A stretch of DNA of 64,000 nt from Pseudomonadota bacterium (lineage in GTDB: Bacteria; Desulfobacterota; Desulfobulbia; Desulfobulbales; Desulfocapsaceae). The position numbers and the translations under genes are program-made. The notes under the pieces are model-generated. The model ran no database searches. It was not told the origin of the DNA and saw only the letters and a program-made list of their open reading frames with translations. Each line of letters opens with the position of its first letter. Positions within the stretch are counted from its first letter, which is position 1. Of this stretch, positions 9,186-17,780 are shown one piece after another. The stretch covers positions 1-64,000 of the forward strand of contig JAHJNL010000055.1 in the NCBI GenBank assembly GCA_018820855.1. The letters are read 5' to 3'.

Positions 9186-9395
9186 TCACACCATCCACTT
9201 GGTGAACAGCAATACAAGAAAGGTGGTGATCAGACAAAAAACAAGCGCAGTTATATCTTCATTACGCTCACTGGAGAAAACAGACAAGGCACGTTCCTCG
9301 AGTTCTTCAGTGTTAGCACTTTCAGAAAGTTCCGAAGTTCCTTTGCCGGCTTCGCCGGTTTCAATAATTACTTTTTTTCCTTTATTATCACTCAT
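9186..9395 (-). CDS. Small single-span membrane protein, unknown
   Basis: 69 residues: an acidic, Glu/Ser-rich soluble N-terminus of about 48 residues, then one membrane segment at the C-terminus (ALVFCLITTFLVLLFTKWMV). The start has a usable ribosome site (AGCAGGGAGCTGATT before ATG). It lies between the YeiH-like transporter and the uspA operon on the same strand, so it could belong to either unit. No family is recognised. The tail-anchored layout resembles that of the larger unknown protein at 7978-8544. Confidence 0.62.
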   Translation of the reverse strand: MSDNKGKKVIIETGEAGKGTSELSESANTEELEERALSVFSSERNEDITALVFCLITTFLVLLFTKWMV

Positions 9396-9538
9396 AATCA
9401 GCTCCCTGCTTGGATATTAGTACCTTAGAAATTATTTTCATTATTTTGCAGCGAGAAAATAATTTCGTGAAGGCACTTTCACCCCTCAAGGGGGTATTGA
9501 AAAACGTCATGATCTGTAAAAGTTCTCGTTTCTCAAAA

Positions 9539-11167
9539 CTAGTTCAAAACAACATCTTTGACTAACCAAAGGACAACAAAGAAAGAAAGAGCCGCCTTGG
9601 TGATTCCGGCTATAACACCCATAACTATTGGCCATCCACCTGCCTGGGTAATTGCCTTTTTAGTAATCTGCATACCAAGGCCGATCAAGCCAAAGGCAAA
9701 AAACCAAATCATGAAATCAGTCAGGGTAACAATGGTCTTGGATTTTTTATGCACCTGCTTGATTGCATGCTTGATACCACTCTTGACATCACTGGACAGT
9801 GTTAATTCTTTAGCTTTAGCAGCTGCCAATACACCTTCCAGCTCAGCCATACGTGCACGACCGACCCTGTCGAAGACCTTCCCGTCATTCCGTTCAGCAT
9901 AGTTGCCGGCAATCTGCCGTTGCTCTATGAGATTTTCAACAGCAGCGAGCTGTTCTGGATTCAAGGCAGAAAACTCTCCCGCGGCCATGGCTTTCTTCAG
10001 AGTTTCCCACTCTTCACTGGTGACTTGAGTACGGTCATTATAGGATACATCGATATACTGACCCTTGTAATGGCTGGGCGGTGAAAACATACCAACAGAT
10101 GACATACCGAAGAGAAGTAAAAAACCGAGGATAAAAATCGGAAACTTATCAATGACAACAGACTTAAAGCTCAGCTTCTGTCCTGATTCCTTACCGAACC
10201 AGGTTGCCAGAACCAAGACAATAATCGGCAGAAAGAGAACGCGGGTAATATTAAAAATTTCTGCAACTTTCAGGGTTTTGATATCCACGGCATTAAAAGC
10301 AAGTGCTGCTGCCGCCACTTGAGCGGAATTGAGAATACCGGTTCCTGCCCAGGCCCCGAACTGTACAGGATTCATACCCGCCATATGACCAATGGTAGGA
10401 AAGACAAACATACAGATAATACCAAAGGAAAGAATTGTACCGATAGTGTAAGCCATTTCCGCACTCTTGGCCTTCACTACAGGTGCCACGGCAACTGTGG
10501 CTGAAACACCGCAGACGCCCATGCCTGCGGAAAGAACTCCGGTCATCGACTTGGGTTGTTTGAAAATATTTCCAAGCCACAGCACCAGAAAAACAGTACC
10601 GAGAACAAAAAAGCCGACCAACCAGACGGAATAGACACCGAGCTTTGCCAATTCAGCAAAAGAGTAGCGGGCACCAAGCATAATAACACCCATCTTCAGG
10701 ACAAAACGGGCACACTTGACTCCGGCTTCGGCAAATTTCGGAATTCCCCAGGTATTGGTCAACAGAACGCCGGCCAGGATTCCCAGAACAACGTAATTAA
10801 GGTTAAGAACCTTATAGACGTTAAATCCCAGTAGCGGCTGCAACGAGTCACTCATGATTTTGACCAGTGGCTCCAGATACCAGCGTATTGCCATGGCCAT
10901 AACCAGAATCAAAACGATTCCACCAAGGGGCTGCAGAAAGAATCGGTCAAGAATAGAATTGCCAGGCTCCTTGACTGAGTTAATCAGGGCACCGACAATG
11001 ACAATGCCTCCAACAATTAAGGTTAACGTCATCTGCAGATCCATAGCTTTATGGGTATGCAGATATTTCATCATGGGCAACAGGATTCCTGTTTTGACAA
11101 TGAGTCCATAAATGATCAAAAGTCCGCCCATGATCAGGACAGGCATATGGTCTTTTACTCGTGGCAT
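9539..11167 (-). CDS. YeiH/UPF0324-family putative anion (sulfate/sulfite) exporter
   Basis: The 542-residue multi-span membrane protein carries the family core GVLSAGMGVCGVSATVAVAPVVKAKS and the downstream GTGILNSAQVAAAALAF. It is longer than the usual 330-350 residues because of extra N-terminal spans and a soluble insert of about 110 residues (near 370-480: SPPSHYKGQY to VHKKSKT) before the last spans. Family members are annotated as sulfate or sulfite exporters on limited evidence. A small membrane protein gene lies just upstream on the same strand, and the divergent two-component system at 11754-15711 probably regulates it. In a sulfur-metabolising anaerobe, export of sulfite or a related anion is a reasonable inference. 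Confidence 0.82.
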   Translation of the reverse strand: MPRVKDHMPVLIMGGLLIIYGLIVKTGILLPMMKYLHTHKAMDLQMTLTLIVGGIVIVGALINSVKEPGNSILDRFFLQPLGGIVLILVMAMAIRWYLEPLVKIMSDSLQPLLGFNVYKVLNLNYVVLGILAGVLLTNTWGIPKFAEAGVKCARFVLKMGVIMLGARYSFAELAKLGVYSVWLVGFFVLGTVFLVLWLGNIFKQPKSMTGVLSAGMGVCGVSATVAVAPVVKAKSAEMAYTIGTILSFGIICMFVFPTIGHMAGMNPVQFGAWAGTGILNSAQVAAAALAFNAVDIKTLKVAEIFNITRVLFLPIIVLVLATWFGKESGQKLSFKSVVIDKFPIFILGFLLLFGMSSVGMFSPPSHYKGQYIDVSYNDRTQVTSEEWETLKKAMAAGEFSALNPEQLAAVENLIEQRQIAGNYAERNDGKVFDRVGRARMAELEGVLAAAKAKELTLSSDVKSGIKHAIKQVHKKSKTIVTLTDFMIWFFAFGLIGLGMQITKKAITQAGGWPIVMGVIAGITKAALSFFVVLWLVKDVVLN

Positions 11168-11222
11168 GTAGATCCCTCCCTAACTAGGTTTTATGACAAC
11201 TCGCCTCCTTACCTTCTGCGTA

Positions 11223-11504
11223 TCAGTCCTCCTCTGTTTTCTTTGTTTGTGAAAAGACTCCGCTGCCTCTTGAATTCGCGCTCATACGTGGCACGAAGTA
11301 GCTGCAGAGGAGGTTCAAAAGAAAGTAGCAGGCAGCAAATCCTGCCACAGTAAAGAGCAAACAGGCAGCAGCCTGCAGTGGAGTGATAACCCCATTATGA
11401 ACAAATTGAATGAGCGGGGTAAAGACATCAGAACCAGCCATCAGGGCAACGCTTCCGAGCAGACCAAACAAAACAATCATGGGAGTAATAACAGTTCGAT
11501 TCAT
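11223..11504 (-). CDS. Small two-span membrane protein, probable transporter partner
   Basis: 93 residues from ATG 11504, which is preceded by GGAG with 7-bp spacing; this beats the longer frame to 11615. Two hydrophobic segments are visible (about 7-30 and 42-66), followed by a charged tail ending TKKTEED. It is the first gene downstream of the sigma54-like promoter at 11554-11572 and is followed 55 bp later by the YeiH-type transporter. It therefore probably forms an operon with the transporter and may be a small subunit or regulator of it. No named family is recognised. Confidence 0.7.
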   Translation of the reverse strand: MNRTVITPMIVLFGLLGSVALMAGSDVFTPLIQFVHNGVITPLQAAACLLFTVAGFAACYFLLNLLCSYFVPRMSANSRGSGVFSQTKKTEED

Positions 11505-11553
11505 TGCAGACTCCAGGATATGGTTCATATATGGTGGTTCTTTGCTTTGCAGA

Positions 11554-11572
11554 AGCAAATACTGTTCCCAAG
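11554..11572 (-). promoter_or_regulatory. Candidate sigma54 promoter for the small membrane protein/YeiH operon
   Basis: Read on the minus strand, TTGGGAACAGTATTTGCT has GG and GC separated by exactly 10 bp with a good -12 box (TTTGC). The -24 box (GGGAAC) is a weaker match to TGGCAC. It lies about 50 bp before the ATG at 11504. The next gene pair on the other strand encodes a histidine kinase and a sigma54-type regulator with intact GAFTGA, which supports the call. Confidence 0.5.
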
Positions 11573-11587
11573 TGAAACAGAAAAATG

Positions 11588-11604
11588 ATACATTCGTAAT
11601 GTAT
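11588..11604. promoter_or_regulatory. Operator-like inverted repeat 1 (ATACATT-CGT-AATGTAT)
   Basis: This is a perfect 7-bp inverted repeat with a 3-bp spacer, about 20 bp upstream of the candidate sigma54 promoter in the divergent intergenic region. A related ATACA/TGTAT pair occurs again at 11689-11703. Both could be binding sites for the regulator encoded at 14290-15711; this is an inference. Confidence 0.45.
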
Positions 11605-11688
11605 TGACAGAACAATACTATTCACATCGCAGCGCCAGAAAACCATAGATATCCGGATGACAAGATGCTTCCACGAGTTTGCATGTGG

Positions 11689-11703
11689 ATACATAAAGTG
11701 TAT
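11689..11703. promoter_or_regulatory. Operator-like inverted repeat 2 (ATACA-TAAAG-TGTAT)
   Basis: A 5-bp inverted repeat has the same half-site (ATACA/TGTAT) as the repeat at 11588-11604, but a 5-bp gap between half-sites instead of 7. It lies 51 bp before the histidine kinase start at 11754 and about 120 bp from the divergent sigma54-like promoter, a usual distance for an enhancer site. Confidence 0.4.
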
Positions 11704-11753
11704 ACTTGTGAATGCACGACGTCCCTTTACGAAACGCTGCTATGGAGTTTTTT

Positions 11754-14297
11754 ATGAAAGATATTATTCGGGACCTTGCCAACAAAGATCAACACAACCT
11801 CAAACTCCGGTTTCAGGTTGGCTTAGGGATCATACTTTTCTGCTTTTGCCTTTTCACAACGACCATCATCTATCATTTTCAGAAAAATCTATTGGAAGAA
11901 GAGGCCCTCAGACAAACCGAACTGGTCACGGCCGCCCTGGAGTCGACCCGAGGATATATCAGAGAGGTGCTTCGCCCGCGTATGTATGAAGAATTCGGGG
12001 AAGACCACTTTATTATCGAAGCAATGTCCACCTCCTATATCACCCGAGTCATCATGGATCGTTTTGAAGAAAAAATTCCCTTCTTCAAATACCGACGTGT
12101 TGCCGTCGGTGCCAGGAATTCAAGTTTCGAGGCAAACACGGCAGAACAGAAAATGATCGGCTATTTCCGTGAAAACCCCGATGCACATGAATGGCACGGC
12201 ATGACACGGATGGACTCTGTCCGCTATTACACCCTGTATCGTCCAGTTGTTTTCAAGACATCCTGCCTGCACTGCCATGGGAAGCCAGACGACGCCCCAG
12301 CTGCCATCAATGAATCTTACGGAACCACCCAAGGCTTCTATCGAGAGGCGAACGAAGTTGCCGGTCTTTTTTCCATCTCCATACCTCTCGAAGTAAGCCT
12401 TGATCAAATCAGAGGGACCTCATTTCGAATGTTCGGCATAGTCCTGATCCTGGCACTGCTGCTCTACGGCACAATATGGCTCTTTTTCCACCAACTTATA
12501 ATCACTAACCTGCGTGACCTGGTCACATTATTTCGTACCAGCATGGATGAGAGCAGTGCAACATCATTACCGAAAGAACTCAAAGGACACAGAGAAGAAC
12601 TCGAAGAACTGTTTCACAGTGCCAGAACCCTGATAAGCAGCCTGCAAGACAAACGATCACAACTTGTTGAATATGCGGACAATCTTGAAGAAATGGTCGC
12701 TGAGCGAACAGAGGCATTAAATCTCTCAGAAAACCAGCTGCGAGCTCAGGTTAAGAAAAGGAACAGAGAACTGACACTGCACACAACTCTGACTGGCCTT
12801 ATCACCCGGACAGACACCCTGCAGACCATCCTCCATCAGGTGCTCAATGAAGTTCTGCAGGTTATTCCGGCAAACGGGGCAGGAATTTACCTCTATAATG
12901 ACAAGAGTGATAATTTTGTTCTTCAGTGTTCAAAACAAGCTCCGATGCTATCCGATTCCATCGAACCTGAATTCACCTGTAAATCCAAGCAGTGTGACCA
13001 GGCCCCGGATACGCATAGCGGTAGTTGCGATCATCTGCAGATATCAGTCTCAGAAAATGATAACAGCCTCAATATCCGCATCCCCCTTTGCTGCCGCAAC
13101 CGGCTGCAGGGCATAATGGTTATAACCGAACTCCCCTTTGCAGGCTTAAATGATGCCTTGCAGGATCTCCTTCTCTCCATCGGGCAACAAATCGGCATGA
13201 CCATCGAAAGCCTGCAGAATATGCAAAATTTACGACAAAGCACAGAACTTCTCCAATCAGTCTTTGACGGCATAAGTGACCCGCTCATTCTCCTTGCCCC
13301 GGACGGTACTTTGAAAATGGTAAATCAGGCCTTTCTCTTACGGAATAATCTTCATCTTGATGAGGCTCTGGGGGTGACGGTTGACATGCTTTCCCTGCCA
13401 CAGCAATGTCTTTTCAGCAATCTGGCACTAGACGTTGATCTATCGGCAAAAAAACCACATACAGAAGAGATCCAATTGGATGATGGATCAATTTTTGATG
13501 TGTATTTCTATCCCATTCTCAACACTGACGATTCTGTGCGCGCGATTATCGGTTTTGCTAAAGATGTCACCATTGTCAAAGCAACAGAGCGCCGAATCCA
13601 ACAGACCCAGAAACTTGTCGCCGTGGGCCAGCTGGCTGCAGGTGTTGCGCATGAGATCAACAACCCCCTCGGAGTCATTCTCTGTTACACAGATATTATC
13701 AAAGAAAACAACAGAGACAATGAAGAGATCATTGCAGATATCACAACCATTGAACGCCACGCAGGAAACTGTCGCCGCATTGTCGCAGACCTGCTTGATT
13801 TTGCCCGCAGTAAAGAGTCCCGAATAGACAAACAGGAAGCATCGGTCAATAATACCATCAAAGATGTCCTGGCCATGCTTCGCCCGCAATTCCTGAAAAA
13901 CCAGATCAATCTGGACTGCGACCTGGACCCCGATCTCCCGACCTGTTTCATGGACAGCCGACGCATGCAACAGGTCTTCCTCAACCTGATCATGAATGCG
14001 GAACAGGCAATTGGCAGTCAGGGAAATATCTCTATCAGTACCAGAGCAGAGAGCAACACTATTACTGTAGAGATCAAAGATGACGGCCCCGGAATCAGTA
14101 AAGAGATGATAGACAAAATTTTCGACCCCTTTTTCAGTACCAAAGAACCGGGCCAGGGGACCGGGCTCGGTCTATCAGTCAGCTACGGCATTGTTCGTGA
14201 GCATGATGGAGAAATCAAGGTCCAGTCAACGCCGAATAGAGGCTCACGATTTACTGTTACCATACCTGTAGCAGAGGAGAACTTTAACAATGATTGA
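11754..14297 (+). CDS. Membrane sensor histidine kinase with Tll0287-type CxxCH domain, GAF and PAS
   Basis: 847 residues from ATG 11754, preceded by GGAG with 6-bp spacing; earlier in-frame ATGs lack such a site. Order: membrane segment (about 20-42), extracytoplasmic DUF3365/Tll0287-like domain with CLHCH at 171-175, second membrane segment (about 225-247), coiled coil (about 290-355), GAF-like domain, PAS domain, HisKA with phospho-acceptor His633 in GVAHEINNPL, then HATPase with DDGPGIS and GTGLGLS. The CxxCH could hold a c-type heme and sense redox state or a small ligand. The sensor region aligns with the Ser/Thr kinase-like protein at 3568-5280 (FIIEAMST and CxxCH...DAP...YG...GF in the same order). 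The gene overlaps the regulator gene by 8 bp. Confidence 0.9.
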   Translation: MKDIIRDLANKDQHNLKLRFQVGLGIILFCFCLFTTTIIYHFQKNLLEEEALRQTELVTAALESTRGYIREVLRPRMYEEFGEDHFIIEAMSTSYITRVIMDRFEEKIPFFKYRRVAVGARNSSFEANTAEQKMIGYFRENPDAHEWHGMTRMDSVRYYTLYRPVVFKTSCLHCHGKPDDAPAAINESYGTTQGFYREANEVAGLFSISIPLEVSLDQIRGTSFRMFGIVLILALLLYGTIWLFFHQLIITNLRDLVTLFRTSMDESSATSLPKELKGHREELEELFHSARTLISSLQDKRSQLVEYADNLEEMVAERTEALNLSENQLRAQVKKRNRELTLHTTLTGLITRTDTLQTILHQVLNEVLQVIPANGAGIYLYNDKSDNFVLQCSKQAPMLSDSIEPEFTCKSKQCDQAPDTHSGSCDHLQISVSENDNSLNIRIPLCCRNRLQGIMVITELPFAGLNDALQDLLLSIGQQIGMTIESLQNMQNLRQSTELLQSVFDGISDPLILLAPDGTLKMVNQAFLLRNNLHLDEALGVTVDMLSLPQQCLFSNLALDVDLSAKKPHTEEIQLDDGSIFDVYFYPILNTDDSVRAIIGFAKDVTIVKATERRIQQTQKLVAVGQLAAGVAHEINNPLGVILCYTDIIKENNRDNEEIIADITTIERHAGNCRRIVADLLDFARSKESRIDKQEASVNNTIKDVLAMLRPQFLKNQINLDCDLDPDLPTCFMDSRRMQQVFLNLIMNAEQAIGSQGNISISTRAESNTITVEIKDDGPGISKEMIDKIFDPFFSTKEPGQGTGLGLSVSYGIVREHDGEIKVQSTPNRGSRFTVTIPVAEENFNND

Positions 14298-15711
14298 CAA
14301 CCGTTCCTCACTTCCCCAACTCCTGCTTGTTGACGATGAACCGGACCTGCTCACCGGTCTGAAAAGAAACTTTGCCAAACGACTGCCTTACACAAATGTA
14401 CTGACAGCGGCCAGCGGCAGCGGCGCATTAGAGATACTGGCAAAGGAGAATATTTCCCTGGTCTTGATGGATATCATGATGGGCGAAATGAATGGCCTTG
14501 AGGTCCTTGACCGCATCCACCGCATACACCCGGAACTAACCGTTATCATAATGACCGGATATGGAACTATAGAATTGGCTGTGGATGCCATTCGCCGGGG
14601 AGCATGGGATTTTGTAACCAAGCCCCTGGAACTCGACGGGCTGACCAGAACACTTACAAAAGGCCTGGAGCGAAGCCAACTGCTCAATGAAAACAAAAAA
14701 TTACGCAGCAGGATGTGTTCAGGGGAACCAATCACTGACTTTGTCGGCCAGAGTTCCTCCATGCAGCAGTTATACAAAACCATCCAGACCTCCGCCAACA
14801 GCGAGTATACCCTTTTAATCCGTGGAGCCTCCGGCACAGGCAAGGAACTCTGCGCACAGGCTGTCCATGCCTTGAGCAAGCGATCAAGAAAACCCTTTAT
14901 CATGGTGAACTGCCCGGCAATTCCGGAACATCTGTTGGAGTCAGAGCTGTTTGGCTACCGTAAAGGTGCCTTTACCGGGGCAGACAAAGACCATGCCGGA
15001 CTATTCTTCGAGGCAGATGGCGGCACCATCTGTTTGGATGAAATCGGAGATATCCCGGTCAGCGTTCAGACAAAGCTGCTGCGGGTTCTCCAGGAGCAGG
15101 AGATAAAACAACTCGGGGCAGACACCTCAAGCAAAATCGATGTCCGTATTATTGCCTCAACCAACGCTGATCTGGAGAGCAAAATTAACGAAGGCAAATT
15201 CAGGGAAGATCTTTTTTATCGCCTGGAAGTCCTCACCCTGCGCATGCCGTCTCTTTTCGAAATCAGGGAAGATATTCCTCTGCTTGCCAATCACTTTCTT
15301 AAAAAGGCCCGCATTGAACTGAACAGCAGTGAAAAAGAATTCTCCAAGGCCGCTCTTGAGAAACTCTTAAGGCACAATTGGCCAGGCAATATCAGAGAGC
15401 TGCAGAATGTCATACGTCGTGCAGTCCTCTTCTGCCCAGGCTCTGTTATTGATGCCCAGCACCTCATGATAGAATCGTCATTCTCAACTCCTGATCCCGA
15501 TTTGAGACAGGGGGCAGAGATGAATATTATCCCCTACAAGGAAGCCAAAGATAATTGTCTTGATTCTTTCACCCGGCAGTACGTCTCTACTCTGCTCAAC
15601 AAAAGCAATGGCAATGTCTCTCAGGCAGCACGGTTGTCACACCTCACCAGAGCCGCCCTGCAGAAGATAATGCGCCGATATACCATTGATGGTAATCAGT
15701 TCAGAGAGTAA
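14290..15711 (+). CDS. Sigma54-dependent response regulator (NtrC family)
   Basis: 473 residues: receiver domain with Asp61 (VLMDIMMGE), AAA+ domain with Walker A GASGTGKE (179-186), intact sigma54-contact loop GAFTGA (226-231) and CLDEIGDIP Walker B, then a Fis-type helix-turn-helix at the C-terminus (NVSQAARLSHLTRAALQKIM). It overlaps the cognate kinase gene by 8 bp. It should activate sigma54 promoters; the nearest candidate is at 11554-11572, before the divergent small membrane protein/YeiH operon. Confidence 0.95.
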   Translation: MIDNRSSLPQLLLVDDEPDLLTGLKRNFAKRLPYTNVLTAASGSGALEILAKENISLVLMDIMMGEMNGLEVLDRIHRIHPELTVIIMTGYGTIELAVDAIRRGAWDFVTKPLELDGLTRTLTKGLERSQLLNENKKLRSRMCSGEPITDFVGQSSSMQQLYKTIQTSANSEYTLLIRGASGTGKELCAQAVHALSKRSRKPFIMVNCPAIPEHLLESELFGYRKGAFTGADKDHAGLFFEADGGTICLDEIGDIPVSVQTKLLRVLQEQEIKQLGADTSSKIDVRIIASTNADLESKINEGKFREDLFYRLEVLTLRMPSLFEIREDIPLLANHFLKKARIELNSSEKEFSKAALEKLLRHNWPGNIRELQNVIRRAVLFCPGSVIDAQHLMIESSFSTPDPDLRQGAEMNIIPYKEAKDNCLDSFTRQYVSTLLNKSNGNVSQAARLSHLTRAALQKIMRRYTIDGNQFRE

Positions 15712-15758
15712 TGAGAAGCTGCAGGAAAAGACTCAAAGCAGAAAAAAGCGAGAAACAA

Positions 15759-15796
15759 ACGAGACGCTCCGGCAGTGAAGTGCGAAAGCGTCTCGT
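15759..15796. terminator. Bidirectional terminator-like hairpin
   Basis: A 10-bp inverted repeat (ACGAGACGCT with AGCGTCTCGT) surrounds an 18-nt loop, between the convergent response regulator (ends 15711) and the fmdB-like gene (ends 15804). There is no long T run, so its strength is uncertain. Confidence 0.5.
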
Positions 15797-15803
15797 CATT
15801 CAA

Positions 15804-16076
15804 TCAAGTTGCAGTAGCAGCTGGACAGTTCGCACAGCTATCGCCGGATTTGCAGGGGGAAGGAGATGAACTGGACGCTTTGCTTTCGCTGACTTTGCTC
15901 GAAGAATAGCCATCAGCATACCAGCCGCCGCCCTTGAGCTGAAAAGAACTTCTCGACACTATTTTTTTTACAGCACCCTCACACTCAGGGCACTTGGACA
16001 AAGGGTCATCAGCCATTCGCTGCTGCACCTCAAAGACAGTTTCACACGTTGGACACTCATATTCGTAAACAGGCAT
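15804..16076 (-). CDS. FmdB-family zinc ribbon protein
   Basis: 90 residues starting MPVYEYECPTCETVFEVQQ, the standard FmdB/CxxC_CXXC_SSSS N-terminus. Cys8/Cys11 and the KCPEC pair form the zinc ribbon. The tail is Ser-rich and ends in an extra Cys cluster (PCKSGDSCANCP). Family members are proposed to act in regulation, but the role is not established. It is a stand-alone gene, convergent with the two-component system and divergent from the mucR-like gene. Confidence 0.85.
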   Translation of the reverse strand: MPVYEYECPTCETVFEVQQRMADDPLSKCPECEGAVKKIVSRSSFQLKGGGWYADGYSSSKVSESKASSSSPSPCKSGDSCANCPAATAT

Positions 16077-16284
16077 TTTTCACTCCATCACACTTACAGA
16101 TAAATCTTATTGAAATCATATAACAATCCCGGCCACCAGAAAAAATCTCCCTGTCAACCTCCAAGATACTCTCATCAAAAACGTTGTTAATGTAATGCTC
16201 CGGACTCGGTCTGTCAACTCTCCCCTTCACTCCTGAAAAACCAATCAGAAGAAAACCCACTCCACAAGAATAAGAAGTCACCAC

Positions 16285-16312
16285 TTGACTTTTATACCTG
16301 TCTGTATACTAT
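16285..16312 (+). promoter_or_regulatory. Sigma70-type promoter for the mucR-like gene
   Basis: TTGACT at 16285-16290 and TACTAT at 16307-16312 are separated by 16 bp, and the start codon is at 16370. The spacer and -10 box include CTGTCTGTATA (16298-16308). Its reverse complement recurs just after the gene at 16868-16878, so it may be an autoregulatory site. Confidence 0.5.
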
Positions 16313-16369
16313 CAGAGCAATACTATTATTGATCATTCTAAAAAAGTCTACAACTCTCAGGAGAATATA

Positions 16370-16840
16370 ATGACAAAATCATTGGTTGAAATGGCAGCGG
16401 AAATAGTTCAGGCCCAGGGAAATTCAAAAAGTTTAACGATCGAAGAGATGCAGGCAGCATTACAGGAAACTTTTTTTACTCTGCAAAATCTGCAAAAAAT
16501 GGAATCAGGTGAAATAAGCAATCCAGAAGAGAACAAAAAGCCTGTCACTTCCCCTGACAAATCAATTTTAAAGAACAAGATCATTTGCTTGGAATGTGGT
16601 GAAGAATTCAAAATGCTCTCACCTAAACATCTCCGTTCCCATGAACTCACAGGACGAGAATACAGAATCAAGTATGGTTTTTCCCTGCGCCAACCTCTTT
16701 GTGCAAAAGCGCTTTCGGAAAAAAGAAAAGAGTCAGGAAAGGCACGCGGTATTCCGGATGCCCTGAAAAAATCTATTGAAGCACGGAAAAAAGCCAATGT
16801 CGTTCCCAAAAAAACAACCAGAAAAACTGTGAAAAAATAA
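16370..16840 (+). CDS. MucR/Ros-family zinc-finger transcriptional regulator
   Basis: 156 residues. The central region has the family pattern: CLECGEEFKMLSPKHLRSHELTGREYRIKYG, a prokaryotic Cys2His2-type finger followed by the conserved Tyr/Lys-Tyr-Gly segment (about 75-105). A basic C-terminal tail (KKANVVPKKTTRKTVKK) follows. MucR proteins bind AT-rich DNA and act widely on surface polysaccharide, motility and other genes. The AGGAG before the ATG fits a ribosome site. It is probably monocistronic. Confidence 0.88.
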   Translation: MTKSLVEMAAEIVQAQGNSKSLTIEEMQAALQETFFTLQNLQKMESGEISNPEENKKPVTSPDKSILKNKIICLECGEEFKMLSPKHLRSHELTGREYRIKYGFSLRQPLCAKALSEKRKESGKARGIPDALKKSIEARKKANVVPKKTTRKTVKK

Positions 16841-16997
16841 TCTTTAGAATATCCCCACCTGTTCGATTATACAGACAGATGGGATAATCACATCGACCCT
16901 TTCATATTCGTAAACAGGGGGGTGCGTGACCTATTTTTTTCTAGCGAAAAAATTAAGGCCCGCGCCCCTGTCCCTTTTTTGTAAAAAGTTTCCTCTC

Positions 16998-17780
16998 ATG
17001 ATTGGTATTTTTGATTCAGGTATCGGCGGGATGACAGTGGCCCGCGCCGTAGAACAACTCCTGCCTACATACTCACTTGTCTATTACGGTGACATCGCCA
17101 GGACTCCCTACGGCCCCAAAAGCCCAAAGACCATCACCGATTACTCCATCCGCAACACTGAGTTTCTTCTGGAGAAAGGAGCCGAGCTGATCATCATTGC
17201 CTGCAACACTGCCTCCTCAGTTGCCACTCAAACCCTGCGGGAACGCTTTCAGGTTCCAATTATTGAAGTGGTTACTCCGGCAGCCAACCGAGCCATTGCT
17301 ACCAGCCAAAACGGGCGTATCGGTGTCATTGGCACCAAGGCCACGGTGAAAAGCGGTATCTATCAGAAAACCATCATGGCAGAGCGCCCTGACTTCAAGG
17401 TCTACTCAGAATCCTGCCCCCTGCTGGTCCCCTTGGTCGAAGAGAACTGGCTGAACAAACAGGAAACAAAGATGATCCTGCGTCGCTACCTCCATCCCTT
17501 GAAAGACAAACAAATAGACACTCTGGTTCTGGGCTGTACCCATTACCCCCTGCTCAAAGAGTTGATCCAACACCGTATAGGAAAGCGCGTTACCCTCATT
17601 GATTCCTCCATTGAAACAGCGCAGTACGTCAAAGAATTTCTCTTGAACAACCCGCATCTAATTTCCAGACAAGAACAGGAGCAGGTGAGCCACAGCTATT
17701 ATGTTTCCGACTGCACCGAAACAGCCATGAAGGTGGCTCAACGCATCTTTTCCCGCCCTATGGAGCTGATACTGGCATGA
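16998..17780 (+). CDS. murI: Glutamate racemase
   Basis: From ATG 16998 the 260-residue protein begins MIGIFDSGIGGMTVARAV, the normal MurI start; the frame extends to 16926 without family similarity. The catalytic cysteines are in ACNTASS and LGCTHYPLL. MurI makes D-glutamate for peptidoglycan. It overlaps lolA as ATGA, so the two are co-translated. The ribosome site before 16998 is weak. Confidence 0.94.
   Translation: MIGIFDSGIGGMTVARAVEQLLPTYSLVYYGDIARTPYGPKSPKTITDYSIRNTEFLLEKGAELIIIACNTASSVATQTLRERFQVPIIEVVTPAANRAIATSQNGRIGVIGTKATVKSGIYQKTIMAERPDFKVYSESCPLLVPLVEENWLNKQETKMILRRYLHPLKDKQIDTLVLGCTHYPLLKELIQHRIGKRVTLIDSSIETAQYVKEFLLNNPHLISRQEQEQVSHSYYVSDCTETAMKVAQRIFSRPMELILA

Noticed and set aside
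16057-16284. Minus-strand frame upstream of the fmdB-like gene
   Set aside because: It runs across the probable promoter region, overlaps the real start and has no family resemblance.
16057-16918. A 17-bp exact duplicate (TCATATTCGTAAACAGG) at 16057-16073 and 16902-16918
   Set aside because: One copy is the start of the fmdB-like coding region and the other is just before murI. A single 17-bp match in 64 kb is not far from chance, and no adjacent similarity extends it.
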